64,000 bases of DNA. Origin: Paludibacteraceae bacterium (GTDB lineage Bacteria > Bacteroidota > Bacteroidia > Bacteroidales > Paludibacteraceae). The position numbers and the translations under genes are program-made. Location of the stretch: assembly GCA_024399495.1 (NCBI GenBank), contig JAKSNY010000002.1:62001-126000 (forward strand), read 5' to 3'. Shown here one piece after another: positions 33,680 through 42,547 of the stretch (positions are counted from its first letter, which is position 1; each line of letters begins with the position of its first letter). The notes beneath the pieces were generated by a model, which was given only the letters and a program-made list of their open reading frames with translations, was not told the origin of the DNA and made no database searches.

Positions 33680-34695
33680 AAACTTTTGAAAACTACAGCC
33701 TTTTAAATAACAACACTTTTGGTGTTGATGTAAAAGCGAATTATTTTATAGAGTATGACTCAGTTGATGAGTTGCAGTCTCTGCTTAGAAGCGATTTGCT
33801 ACAGGAATCTAAATTTATGCATATAGGCGGCGGTAGTAATTTATTGTTTATCAATGATTATCAAGGTGTTATACTACACTCGCAAATTAAGGGCATAGAT
33901 GCTGTAGAGGGTACACGCTCTAAAGTTGTATTAAGGGCAGGAGCAGGGGAGAGATGGGACGATTTTGTGGAGTATTGTGTGTCTAAGAACTATGGAGGAG
34001 TTGAGAATTTATCAGGTATTCCAGGCGAGGTGGGGGCTACACCGGTCCAAAACATCGGGGCATACGGTGCCGAGGTAAGAAATTCAATAGTGGCGGTTGA
34101 GTGTGTAAACACTAAAACAGGTGAAGAACGCATATTTACGGCAAAGGAGTGCCAATTCGGGTATCGAGACAGCATATTTAAGAGGGAATTAAAAGGCAAA
34201 TATATAGTAACATACGTTCACTATCAATTATGTAAGACAGGGTGGACACCTAATGTGGATTATGGCTCATTAAAGACTGAAATTCACGATGCGGAGCATG
34301 CCACACTTAAAGATGTACGTAATGCAGTATTAACTATTAGGAGCAGAAAACTCCCTGAGCCTAAAGTACTTGGCAATGCCGGCAGTTTCTTTATGAATCC
34401 TGTGGTATCTACCGCCAAGTATGGTGAAATTAAACTTAAATTCCCCGATATACCATGTTACATTGTTTCTGATACAGAGGTTAAAGTTCCAGCGGGGTGG
34501 CTAATAGAGCAGTGCGGTTGGAAAGGGAAGAGTGTAGGTAAGGTTGCCGTTCATGGTTCTCAGGCATTAGTACTTATAAACAAGGGTGGAGCCAACGGAC
34601 TTGATATTATAAACCTCTCTGATTCTATCCGAGCCTCAGTGCGAGATAAGTTTGGCATAGACCTGACACCAGAGGTGAACATCATCTTTGGCTAA
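33676..34695 (+). CDS. murB: UDP-N-acetylenolpyruvoylglucosamine reductase
   Basis: FAD enzyme making UDP-MurNAc for peptidoglycan. The 339-residue type I (E. coli-like) form has FAD motifs MHIGGGSNLLF and GVENLSGIPGEVGATPVQNIGAYGAEV, the catalytic-serine loop GNAGSFFMNPVV and the C-terminal PAGWLIEQCGWKGKSVGKVAVH. It overlaps the upstream glycosyltransferase by 4 nt. It is the last core gene before the defence island. Confidence 0.96.
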   Translation: MKTFENYSLLNNNTFGVDVKANYFIEYDSVDELQSLLRSDLLQESKFMHIGGGSNLLFINDYQGVILHSQIKGIDAVEGTRSKVVLRAGAGERWDDFVEYCVSKNYGGVENLSGIPGEVGATPVQNIGAYGAEVRNSIVAVECVNTKTGEERIFTAKECQFGYRDSIFKRELKGKYIVTYVHYQLCKTGWTPNVDYGSLKTEIHDAEHATLKDVRNAVLTIRSRKLPEPKVLGNAGSFFMNPVVSTAKYGEIKLKFPDIPCYIVSDTEVKVPAGWLIEQCGWKGKSVGKVAVHGSQALVLINKGGANGLDIINLSDSIRASVRDKFGIDLTPEVNIIFG

Positions 34696-34718
34696 AACAC
34701 GCAAGCCTTGTATCTATC

Positions 34719-36146
34719 CTATTTGGAATTAATGTAATGCAATATTACCCAATGACCTTGTTTTCTTCCACCTTCTCGTTTAATAACTCCCATTTGTTGA
34801 AGAGCAGACAATTCAGTCTTAATGGTTCTTTGTGCAACTGGAATCTTTTGGGCAACCTTTTGGGCAATCTTTTGGGAAGTTATGGTATTGTCTTCTTCTA
34901 TCACTGAGAGTATAATCTTCTGTCTTTCAGTCAGTTCTTTTGGGCAATCTTTTGGGCAATCTTTTGGGCAATTCCCATTACGCCAGAATGTAATTGTTAC
35001 ATCAAAATTTGTTACAAACCATTCAGGTTCCGCTATGCCGTAATCTTTACAAATTTGCACAATTCGCTGAACTCCAGTACCCCAACGCTCAAGATATGCT
35101 GTCTGATACAACACTTGAGCAATTGATTTGTTGCGTGGGTATGACTTGTGTGGTTCCTTTATCTTTTCTACAGGGATTTCAGGAGGCAAACAACCAGGAT
35201 TGCTAATTTCTACTCTGTCATCAAAAATAGCAAGGGTTACATTACCAATGGTCTGTTCAATCTGACGATGACATAATGCGTTAATTAGTGCCTCTCGCAT
35301 GGCTTCTATAGGTAACTCAAGTCTCTCTTCCCTCAACAAACCAACAACCTCACCACTTATCTTTAAGTTATTCATTAGAAAAGTGATGCCGGCATCAAGC
35401 ATTTTGAAAAAATTACCTGCTTCAAACTTACTGTCAACAAAGATGTTCTTTGTCTTACCTCTAAAGCAAGCCATAGCAAGTTCAATTTGGGGGTAATCCT
35501 TAATCTTTTTGGCAAAAAGTGCTACAGCCGCATTCGTAAGATTCCCATCTTTAAGCAAATCCAACCTATCAAGTAGTTGTTCAAGATTGTCCTCCTTTGC
35601 AGAGGCATGTATTCGCCCATTAATGATTCCGTTTCCTACAACTCTACGAATAAGAGACTCATCAATATCTTCTAATGTGTATGAGTTTGCTATCTGAGCA
35701 TCCCAACGATATTTTTCCGGATTACGCTGACGGAGACGTTCCTCATACATTGATTGTGGCATTTGCATTGTTGTGCTCTCTAACTTATAGAACGGCTTAC
35801 CATCATAAACGTATGGAGCATTTCCATATTTTGTTTTATCAGCGTGCAGAATAATGAGTTGATTGTCATTTGTACCATTTATTTCAACATACTCTACTGG
35901 CACATCAACACAAGGCTCCAATTTTCTAATGGCACGTGCAATTTCCTGACGTGTACCGTCATTTACTTGTTGCCCTACTATTTTCATTGATGTTGGTGTA
36001 ATACCTATTATCACATAACCACCATCACTATTAAGCATTGCACAAAAGGAGTGCATGGCATCATTTAACTCAGCAGTGGATTTTTTCAACTCCAGTGTGC
36101 GCGTCTCATTACTTGATATAAGTATTTTGATTTCTTCCAATGTCAT
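34719..36146 (-). CDS. Schlafen/AlbA_2-domain putative DNA-binding ATPase-like protein
   Basis: A 475-residue protein of the COG2865 type: N-terminal AlbA_2 domain (ETRTLELKKSTAELNDAMHSFCAMLNSDGGYVIIGI), a middle domain with AMREALINALCHRQI and IFDDRVEISNPGCLPP, and a C-terminal winged helix. The start MTLEEIKIL at 36146 is used because a TAAATTTG promoter lies at 36168-36175, inside the longer frame. A 12-bp repeat makes NCPKDCPKDCPKE in one place and AQKVAQK in another. It is divergent from the WYL regulator. Such genes are frequent in restriction islands (Rlo genes). Exact function unknown. Confidence 0.78.
   Translation of the reverse strand: MTLEEIKILISSNETRTLELKKSTAELNDAMHSFCAMLNSDGGYVIIGITPTSMKIVGQQVNDGTRQEIARAIRKLEPCVDVPVEYVEINGTNDNQLIILHADKTKYGNAPYVYDGKPFYKLESTTMQMPQSMYEERLRQRNPEKYRWDAQIANSYTLEDIDESLIRRVVGNGIINGRIHASAKEDNLEQLLDRLDLLKDGNLTNAAVALFAKKIKDYPQIELAMACFRGKTKNIFVDSKFEAGNFFKMLDAGITFLMNNLKISGEVVGLLREERLELPIEAMREALINALCHRQIEQTIGNVTLAIFDDRVEISNPGCLPPEIPVEKIKEPHKSYPRNKSIAQVLYQTAYLERWGTGVQRIVQICKDYGIAEPEWFVTNFDVTITFWRNGNCPKDCPKDCPKELTERQKIILSVIEEDNTITSQKIAQKVAQKIPVAQRTIKTELSALQQMGVIKREGGRKQGHWVILHYINSK
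34843..34974 (-). repeat. 12-bp tandem repeat in two clusters, two reading frames
   Basis: TGCCCAAAAGAT (minus strand) occurs about three times at 34936-34973, read as Cys-Pro-Lys-Asp, and about twice with variation at 34843-34876, read as Ala-Gln-Lys-Ile/Val, a different frame of the same DNA. Confidence 0.8.
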
Positions 36147-36167
36147 ACACACTAATTTTTTAACATA

Positions 36168-36175
36168 CAAATTTA
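36168..36175 (-). promoter_or_regulatory. -7 box of the AlbA_2 gene
   Basis: TAAATTTG on the minus strand, 22 nt upstream of the ATG at 36146. Confidence 0.55.
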
Positions 36176-36238
36176 AGATATTTACATCAGTTTTGCAAAT
36201 ATATAAAATACATTTTTGCGTATGTCAAAAAAAAAGTG

Positions 36239-36246
36239 TATCTTCG
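36239..36246 (+). promoter_or_regulatory. Near-consensus -7 box of the WYL gene
   Basis: TATCTTCG differs from TAnnTTTG at one base; 38 nt before the start. The weak match would suit a low-level regulator gene. Confidence 0.4.
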
Positions 36247-36283
36247 CAACTAATGTTCGTAGTACGCTCGCTTTCCAACAAAA

Positions 36284-37288
36284 ATGCCTGCAACCAGACT
36301 TGCCACATTACGTTACCAAGCATTAGATGCTTGTTTTAGTGACCGTTCCCGATATTATTATATCGAGGACTTAATCAGTGCTGTCAATCATCTATTAAGC
36401 AACAATGACCAAACTCCTGTTTCACGTAGAACCATTTACAATGACATTCGTGATATGGAGAGCAACCACGACTGGCAAGTTCTGCTTGATGAGCCAGGAA
36501 AAATAAATGGAAGACGATATTACAGATATTTAGACCCGCATTACTCTATTTGGCGTAATGACTTGGATGAAACTCAATTAGCTCAGTTAAAATCTATGCT
36601 CCTTATGCTGCAACAATTTCGTGGATTGCCACAGTATGAGCGTATGAGTGAGATGATTGAGCAACTTCAAGACAAATACAACTTTACACTTGGAGACACA
36701 TCTCAAATAATAGATTTTGACACAAATTTATACGTACAAGGCCTGGATTACCTAAGTCCATTGTTTAATGCTATCCTACACCAACAAGTTTTACAAATAG
36801 AGTACCAGCCATTTAATAAGCCTATTAAATCAATAATCATACACCCCTACTATATCAAACAATATAATGGGCGTTGGTTTCTAATATGTAAAGACAACTC
36901 TTATTTAAGCATAGTTAACTTAGCCCTAGACCGTATAAAGAGCATACAAGTCATTTCGTGTCCGTTCATACCTAACAGAGAAACTGATTTTGAAGAGCAT
37001 TTTTCAGATGTTATAGGAGTTTCTATTCCTAAAAATGCAAAAATTGAGACTATTGTCCTCAGATTCAGTGACCAGCAACTTCCTTATGTCCTTTCAAAAC
37101 CGATACACGAGAGTCAAAGCAACAGCAGGAAAGAAGAAAACATCATTACTATAAAAGTTTACCCTAATTATGAACTCATACAAAAAATTCTTTCTTTTGG
37201 CAGTGCCGTTGAAGTGCTTGAACCCAAAAACGTACGAAAAAAATTGCAAGAGGAAATAAAAAAGATGCAAAATACATACAATTTATAG
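36284..37288 (+). CDS. WYL-domain transcriptional regulator
   Basis: A 334-residue protein with an N-terminal helix-turn-helix (residues 1-60; PVSRRTIYNDIRDMES is the recognition region), a helical linker and a WYL domain about 150-240 (LQIEYQPFNKP; HPYYIKQYNGRWFLICKD). This layout is shared by regulators of phage-defence islands such as CapW and BrxR, in which the WYL domain senses a ligand and the HTH represses the defence genes. Here it precedes hsdR by 67 nt in the same direction. The 17-bp palindrome at 37294-37310 directly after the gene, repeated at 46692-46708, is its likely operator (inference). Confidence 0.85.
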   Translation: MPATRLATLRYQALDACFSDRSRYYYIEDLISAVNHLLSNNDQTPVSRRTIYNDIRDMESNHDWQVLLDEPGKINGRRYYRYLDPHYSIWRNDLDETQLAQLKSMLLMLQQFRGLPQYERMSEMIEQLQDKYNFTLGDTSQIIDFDTNLYVQGLDYLSPLFNAILHQQVLQIEYQPFNKPIKSIIIHPYYIKQYNGRWFLICKDNSYLSIVNLALDRIKSIQVISCPFIPNRETDFEEHFSDVIGVSIPKNAKIETIVLRFSDQQLPYVLSKPIHESQSNSRKEENIITIKVYPNYELIQKILSFGSAVEVLEPKNVRKKLQEEIKKMQNTYNL

Positions 37289-37293
37289 AGTTC

Positions 37294-37328
37294 GTGCAAA
37301 ACCTTTGCACAACTATACCATATATTTG
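37294..37328 (+). promoter_or_regulatory. hsdR promoter with candidate operator palindrome
   Basis: GTGCAAAACCTTTGCAC (37294-37310; 7-bp arms, 3-nt spacer) is followed after 10 nt by TATATTTG (37321-37328), the -7 box. The DUF2130 promoter has the same palindrome at the same 10-nt distance. The site would cover the -33 region and so block or modulate RNA polymerase. Confidence 0.65.
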
Positions 37329-37355
37329 CACTGTCAAAACAAAACAATGTAATCA

Positions 37356-40310
37356 ATGCTACAAACAGAAGCCCAATTAGAACAACAGTTTATTGATTGT
37401 CTCAAAGAACTCAAGTACACATACAGGAATGATATTCGTGACCGAGATGCCCTTGAGAGAAACTTCCGAAAGAAGTTTGAACGTCTTAATTATGTTACAT
37501 TGACAGACAATGAATTTCAAAAACTCTTGAACGAGAACATATCATCAGATGTTTTTGCGGTATCCAAGCGTCTTCGTGAGAAACAAACTTTTACACGTGA
37601 TGACGGCACCACATTTGATTATAGTCTTGTTAATCTACGGGATTGGTGCAAAAATGACTATGAAGTGGTAAACCAACTTAAAATAAACACCACTAATAGC
37701 AACCAACGCTATGATGTTATCATTCTTATTAACGGATTGCCACTTGTGCAGATAGAACTCAAAAGCCATTCTGTTTCTCCACTTAAGGCTGTTGAACAAA
37801 TTGTAAGTTACAAACAGGAGCGAGGGAACGGTTACACTAATTCCTTAATGTGTTTTATGCAACTCTTCATTGTAAGCAATGGTGGTTCAGACACAATGTA
37901 TTTCGCCAACAACAATGATGAGTTCTTTAAGTTTGACACATCTAACAATTACCTTCCCGTATATCACGCAGCATTAGAAGACAATCACAAAGTTGTACAA
38001 CTATTTGATTTTGCAAACCTAATGCTTCCCAAATGCACACTCGGCAAACTTATAAGCCGTTATATGGTGCTTGTTGAGACAGAGAAGAAAATACTTGTAA
38101 TGCGTCCGTATCAAATTTATGCAGTAGAAAGAATAGTGGGTTGTGTTGAACAAAAAAGCCAAAATGGCTATATATGGCACACTACGGGTTCAGGCAAGAC
38201 TTTAACATCATTCAAAGCATCAACACTCCTAAAAGACAATCAATCTATAGAGAAGTGCGTGTTTGTAGTGGACAGAATAGACCTTGACAAACAGACCCGC
38301 GATGAGTTTAACAAGTTCCAAGAGGGATGCGTTGAGCAAAATGCCAACACATCTGCATTAGTCAGCCGTCTTGAAAGTGATGATTACGCAGATAAAGTTA
38401 TTGTAACCACGATACAAAAACTTGGCATTGCACTAGACCCGTCCCCATCCAATAAATATTATCAACGTCTGCAACACCTGCGAGACAAGCACATAGTCTT
38501 TATATTTGACGAGTGCCACCGTTCACAATTCGGAGACAACCACAAGGCTATAACAGACTACTTTCCTAAAGCACAACTGTTTGGATTTACGGGCACACCT
38601 ATATTTGAAGAGAATAGCCATATAGTTCGTATTGATGGAACACGTGCTGAAAATGTCACCACAAAAGATGTTTTCCAAGAGTGTCTTCACCAATACACCA
38701 TTACCCACGCAATAGAAGACAACAATGTACTACGCTTCCACGTGGACTATTACAACTCAATGAAACCCGATGGCACAATTACTTCTCCTACAAAGAAGCA
38801 GATAGTTGAGCATATTCTGCAAAACCACCGTCAGCTTACCGCATCACAGAGATTTAACGCTCTGCTTGCCACGCCATCTATTCCAGATGCCATAGAATTC
38901 TACAATCTACTTAAGGAAGAACAAGAACGTTTACACACAGAAAATCCCGAATATGAGCCACTTAACATAACCGCCGTATTCACACCACCCTCATATAAAT
39001 ATCACGGAGATGATTTAGAGCAAGAACAATCAGACAACCGCCAGAATGGAAAACAGAATGAGTCTGAATTGACTAAGATAATATCAAACTACAACAAACA
39101 GTTTGGCACAAACTTCTCTACTGCACTATTTACAGAGTACTACCGTGACGTACAACAGCGCATCAAGTTTCAGCGTTATCCCAACAAGGATTATCCACAT
39201 AAAGACAAACTTGACATTGTTATTGTAGTGGAAATGATGTTAACCGGTTTTGACAGTAAGTTTCTCAATACTCTTTATGTTGCTAAAGACCTGAAACACC
39301 ATAATTTGATTCAAGCATTCAGCCGTACCAACCGTATTCTTGACGGAACCAAGCCATACGGGAATATAGTATGCTATCGGAACCTTGAAAAAGCAATGGA
39401 ACAGGCAATGGTACTATTTAGTGGCTATGATGATGAGCGTGGAAAAGAGTATTGGCTGGTTGCCCCTGTAGAAACCGTTGTCAAACAGTATAAAGAGGCT
39501 GTAAGCAACTTACAAACAGCAATGAATAGTATGGGGCTTGAATGCAGCCCATCAGAGGTTATCAACATACCACAAGGCGAGAATACCGCTAATTTTATTG
39601 ATGCATTCAAAGAGGTACAGAGGCTCTCTCTCAAACTTGACCAATATGTAGAGAAACCAGAAGCAATCCAGGATACCATAGAAGAGATTATGCCTATTGA
39701 CACCCTGCAACAGTTCCGTACGGCATACCTTGACCTTGCAAGACGGACAAACTCAAACGGAGGCTCATCTCAAAACACACCAGAAGATGACAACGAGCCT
39801 GACTTTGAGTTAAATCTATTTGCCTCTACTCTTATTGACTATGACTATATAATGCACCTGATAGCCAAATATACTCAAACAAAATTTGAGAAAGTCAAGA
39901 TAACAAAAGAGCAACTACTTGAAGTACTTGCTTCAAGTGTTGACTTAATGAGTGAACGCGAATATCTGCGTGCATTTATTGAAGAATTGAAAAACGACAC
40001 ACCTCTCAATGAAATTGAGATACGTCGTCTATACAAAGAGTATAAAGACAAACGTTTCAATGAGCAAATACAACAAATAGCAGCAAATTTTCAAATTGAT
40101 GCCAAAATGTTGGAATCCTTTGTGGATGAGACAACCAAACTAAGACGCATTGATGAAGAATCTATGCAACCGCTACTTGCACACTTTGCCAACTGGAAAG
40201 AACGTAAAAATGCCAAACAAACCCTTCTTACTCGTCTTGCACCATTGTTTGACCTGCTCACTCAATCGGCTACTATTGAAGGACTTAATGCGTATGTGAA
40301 TAAGAAATAG
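37356..40310 (+). CDS. hsdR: Type I restriction enzyme, R subunit
   Basis: A 984-residue translocase/nuclease. The N-terminal PD-(D/E)xK nuclease has RYDVIILINGLPLVQIELK (Asp120, Glu134, Lys136); superfamily 2 helicase motifs follow: Walker A HTTGSGKT (275-282), DECHR (385-389), and the later GFTGTP and QAFSRTNRI. It cuts DNA away from unmethylated sites after ATP-driven translocation as an R2M2S complex with HsdM and HsdS, which are encoded downstream in the same operon, separated by TIR and membrane-protein genes and a PrrC gene. It appears intact. Confidence 0.95.
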   Translation: MLQTEAQLEQQFIDCLKELKYTYRNDIRDRDALERNFRKKFERLNYVTLTDNEFQKLLNENISSDVFAVSKRLREKQTFTRDDGTTFDYSLVNLRDWCKNDYEVVNQLKINTTNSNQRYDVIILINGLPLVQIELKSHSVSPLKAVEQIVSYKQERGNGYTNSLMCFMQLFIVSNGGSDTMYFANNNDEFFKFDTSNNYLPVYHAALEDNHKVVQLFDFANLMLPKCTLGKLISRYMVLVETEKKILVMRPYQIYAVERIVGCVEQKSQNGYIWHTTGSGKTLTSFKASTLLKDNQSIEKCVFVVDRIDLDKQTRDEFNKFQEGCVEQNANTSALVSRLESDDYADKVIVTTIQKLGIALDPSPSNKYYQRLQHLRDKHIVFIFDECHRSQFGDNHKAITDYFPKAQLFGFTGTPIFEENSHIVRIDGTRAENVTTKDVFQECLHQYTITHAIEDNNVLRFHVDYYNSMKPDGTITSPTKKQIVEHILQNHRQLTASQRFNALLATPSIPDAIEFYNLLKEEQERLHTENPEYEPLNITAVFTPPSYKYHGDDLEQEQSDNRQNGKQNESELTKIISNYNKQFGTNFSTALFTEYYRDVQQRIKFQRYPNKDYPHKDKLDIVIVVEMMLTGFDSKFLNTLYVAKDLKHHNLIQAFSRTNRILDGTKPYGNIVCYRNLEKAMEQAMVLFSGYDDERGKEYWLVAPVETVVKQYKEAVSNLQTAMNSMGLECSPSEVINIPQGENTANFIDAFKEVQRLSLKLDQYVEKPEAIQDTIEEIMPIDTLQQFRTAYLDLARRTNSNGGSSQNTPEDDNEPDFELNLFASTLIDYDYIMHLIAKYTQTKFEKVKITKEQLLEVLASSVDLMSEREYLRAFIEELKNDTPLNEIEIRRLYKEYKDKRFNEQIQQIAANFQIDAKMLESFVDETTKLRRIDEESMQPLLAHFANWKERKNAKQTLLTRLAPLFDLLTQSATIEGLNAYVNKK

Positions 40311-40334
40311 TACAACAAATTAAAACTACATAAT

Positions 40335-40937
40335 ATGAGAGAAATTTTTGAAAGTGGTTCATTTAGCCATTACAGGATTGCGAACCTTAATGAATCCAGA
40401 CGACAAACCAAATTGTTTTCTGAAGGAGGAACTATTACAGCCAAAACAACCGTTTTTATATCGCATAAACATGATGATTTGACAGAGTTGCAGGATATTA
40501 TAGGTTTTCTACAGAATGAGTATAACGTACAAGTCTATATTGATAGCCGAGACCCAAATATGCCAGTTACAACGTCAGGAGAAACCGCAAAAAAAATCAA
40601 GGATATAATCAAAAGAAGTAATAGGTTTATCTTGTTAGCAACAGAAGGAGCTATTGAATCTAAATGGTGTAACTGGGAATTGGGATATGGCGATGCTCTA
40701 AAATATAAAGACAAAATTGCTATTTTCCCAATAAAACCAAAAAATTCCTGTGACTGGAACTATAAAGGTAATGAATATATGCAAATCTACCCATATATTG
40801 CTTATTGTGATGACTATGATATATATAAGGATGGCAGTAAAATACAAGAAGGATACTATGTTGTTACTATGCAACCTAATGGAGAAAAGACAATAACATC
40901 ATTATCACAATGGTTAAAAAAAAATATTTTTAAATAA
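40335..40937 (+). CDS. TIR-domain protein (TIR-1 of cassette)
   Basis: A 200-residue TIR protein. After a ~35-residue N-terminal extension, TTVFISHKHDD (38-48) is the first strand/box 1 and SKWCNWELGYGDA (109-121) carries the conserved helix with probable NADase catalytic Glu115 (W-x3-E context). The C-terminal ~60 residues are unclassified. TIR proteins of this kind cleave or cyclise NAD+ in phage defence. It begins 24 nt after hsdR and precedes the membrane-protein gene by 17 nt. A run of nine A near 40916-40924 in the last codons could slip. A Thoeris-like sensor or effector role is inferred. Confidence 0.85.
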   Translation: MREIFESGSFSHYRIANLNESRRQTKLFSEGGTITAKTTVFISHKHDDLTELQDIIGFLQNEYNVQVYIDSRDPNMPVTTSGETAKKIKDIIKRSNRFILLATEGAIESKWCNWELGYGDALKYKDKIAIFPIKPKNSCDWNYKGNEYMQIYPYIAYCDDYDIYKDGSKIQEGYYVVTMQPNGEKTITSLSQWLKKNIFK

Positions 40938-40954
40938 AATGTGTAACAATAGTT

Positions 40955-41371
40955 ATGGAAGAAAAGATTAAACATTTAGAGTTTATTCAGAACGTGATTA
41001 CACGTATGAACACTAATTCATTTCAACTAAAAGGTTGGATGATTACAATCGTATCAGCATTGTTGGCTTTATACGCAAACAGTGAAAACGTACTTTACAT
41101 TTTTGTTGCTATAGCACCTGTTATTATTTTTTGGTGCTTAGATGCATTTTATCTCAAACAAGAAAAACTTTATCGCAAACTTTACCAAGAGATTGTTAAT
41201 AATAACAATGTTACTCTTTTTGATATGAATGCAAGCAAATACGAAGTATGCTATTGCAAGGTTTTTTGGTCTAAAACAATTGCTGGTCTGTACTGTACAA
41301 TTGCAGTCTTGCTCATTTTGTTGGGATTGTTTTTGAAATATCAAGGTTGTTGTATTATATGTAATTGTTAA
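40955..41371 (+). CDS. Small three-TM membrane protein, candidate effector
   Basis: A 138-residue protein: an N-terminal amphipathic helix (EEKIKHLEFIQNVITRMNTNSFQLKGW), hydrophobic segments about 28-42, 45-64 and 108-128, a cytoplasmic or periplasmic loop between the second and third, and a cysteine-rich tail GCCIICNC. Membrane proteins with this NSF-LKGW start are, from memory, frequent beside bacterial TIR genes. No macro, SLOG or SIR2 domain is present, so it is not a standard ThsA. A pore-forming or membrane-disrupting effector triggered by a TIR product is an inference. It lies between TIR-1 and TIR-2. Confidence 0.7.
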   Translation: MEEKIKHLEFIQNVITRMNTNSFQLKGWMITIVSALLALYANSENVLYIFVAIAPVIIFWCLDAFYLKQEKLYRKLYQEIVNNNNVTLFDMNASKYEVCYCKVFWSKTIAGLYCTIAVLLILLGLFLKYQGCCIICNC

Positions 41372-41376
41372 ATATT

Positions 41377-41874
41377 ATGGCAAAAAGACAAGTATTTTTT
41401 AGTTTTGAATACGCAAAAGATTGCTGGCGGGCAAGTCAGGTGCGTAATATGGGAAAAGTGGATAATAATTCTACATTTTCTGATAATGATTGGGAGGAAG
41501 TAAGAAAGAAAAGCGATTGGGCAATTAGAAATTGGATTGATGATCAACTTAAAATGAGATCATGTCTTGTTGTATTGATAGGCTCTACAACATCAACACG
41601 TTCTTGGGTAAAATATGAAATAGAACAGGCGTATAAAATGCATAAAGGGATTGTGGGCGTTTACATTCATAAACTCAAGAATGCATCTGGAGAACAAACG
41701 ACCAAAGGATGTAATCCGTTTTACAACATTTTAACGAGTGATGGGTCTCGTTTATCTAATCATGTAACCTGCTTTGATTCAGATTATTCAACAAGTCAGT
41801 ATGTTTATGATGATATCAAGGATAATATTGAAACCTTAATTGAAGACGCTATTAATAATTCTAGAACATATTAA
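41377..41874 (+). CDS. ThsB-like TIR protein (MTH538 family, TIR-2)
   Basis: A 165-residue protein starting MAKRQVFFSFEYAKDCWRAS, the TIR-like MTH538 (Thoeris ThsB) beginning, with LVVLIGSTTSTRSWVKYEIEQA containing the conserved Glu81 (W77-x3-E81), then GIVGVYIHKLKN. ThsB proteins make a histidine-ADP-ribose or cyclic-ADP-ribose signal when infected. The start at 41377, 5 nt after the preceding stop codon, is preferred to the in-frame one at 41365 that overlaps the upstream gene. Confidence 0.85.
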   Translation: MAKRQVFFSFEYAKDCWRASQVRNMGKVDNNSTFSDNDWEEVRKKSDWAIRNWIDDQLKMRSCLVVLIGSTTSTRSWVKYEIEQAYKMHKGIVGVYIHKLKNASGEQTTKGCNPFYNILTSDGSRLSNHVTCFDSDYSTSQYVYDDIKDNIETLIEDAINNSRTY

Positions 41875-41876
41875 TT

Positions 41877-42488
41877 ATGGCACATAAAACATTTATTTCA
41901 TACAAACATAGCGAAGCACAAAGACTTCGTGATGACATTATTGATGCATTAGGTGATGATGCTACCTACTATAATGGAGAAACGAGTGATTCTCCTGATT
42001 TAACAGATACCTCTACTGAAAACATCAAACGTGTGTTGCGAGATATGATGTATGACACATCTGTTACAATAGTAATCATTTCTCCACATATGAAAGAAAG
42101 TAAATGGATTGACTGGGAAATTGAATATTGCCTAAAAAATGAGACACGCAAAGATAGGACATCACATACAAATGGTGTTGTTGGCGTAATCATGAAATAT
42201 AATGGTGGATATGATTGGTTTAAGCAAAACACCATAAATTCTGATGGTTGTTATTCTTCGTCCTACGATGATAGTTTTTTGTATGATATCATTAAAAATA
42301 ATAGATACAATCAAAATCCAAAACAATATAGTTGCCCTATTTGCAAAACAGTTAATTCTTTGACTGGCTCATACATTTCATTCGTAGAAGAGGAAGATTT
42401 TCTTGAAAACCCACAACTTTATATTAACAACGCATATAATAAGAGTGAGAATGATGCTTTGGGTTATGATTTGACCAAACAACGATAA
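41877..42488 (+). CDS. ThsB-like TIR protein (TIR-3)
   Basis: A 203-residue protein with TIR box 1 HKTFISYKHSEAQRLRDDI and the catalytic-helix motif SKWIDWEIEYC (Trp77-x3-Glu81), then GVVGVIMKYNGG. The C-terminal ~70 residues add a CPIC pair (one CxxC) and a region of no known family. It begins 2 nt after TIR-2, so they are translationally coupled. Several Thoeris loci carry more than one ThsB with different phage specificities; the same division of labour is possible here. Confidence 0.85.
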   Translation: MAHKTFISYKHSEAQRLRDDIIDALGDDATYYNGETSDSPDLTDTSTENIKRVLRDMMYDTSVTIVIISPHMKESKWIDWEIEYCLKNETRKDRTSHTNGVVGVIMKYNGGYDWFKQNTINSDGCYSSSYDDSFLYDIIKNNRYNQNPKQYSCPICKTVNSLTGSYISFVEEEDFLENPQLYINNAYNKSENDALGYDLTKQR

Positions 42489-42547
42489 TGAATACTCATC
42501 AACATTTAACAATATTCTTCAACATAAAATTGTAAAGCAACTAATCA

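Noticed and set aside
40335-42488. Standard Thoeris with ThsA
   Set aside because: No SIR2, SLOG or macro domain is encoded within the island, so calling it ordinary Thoeris is not justified.
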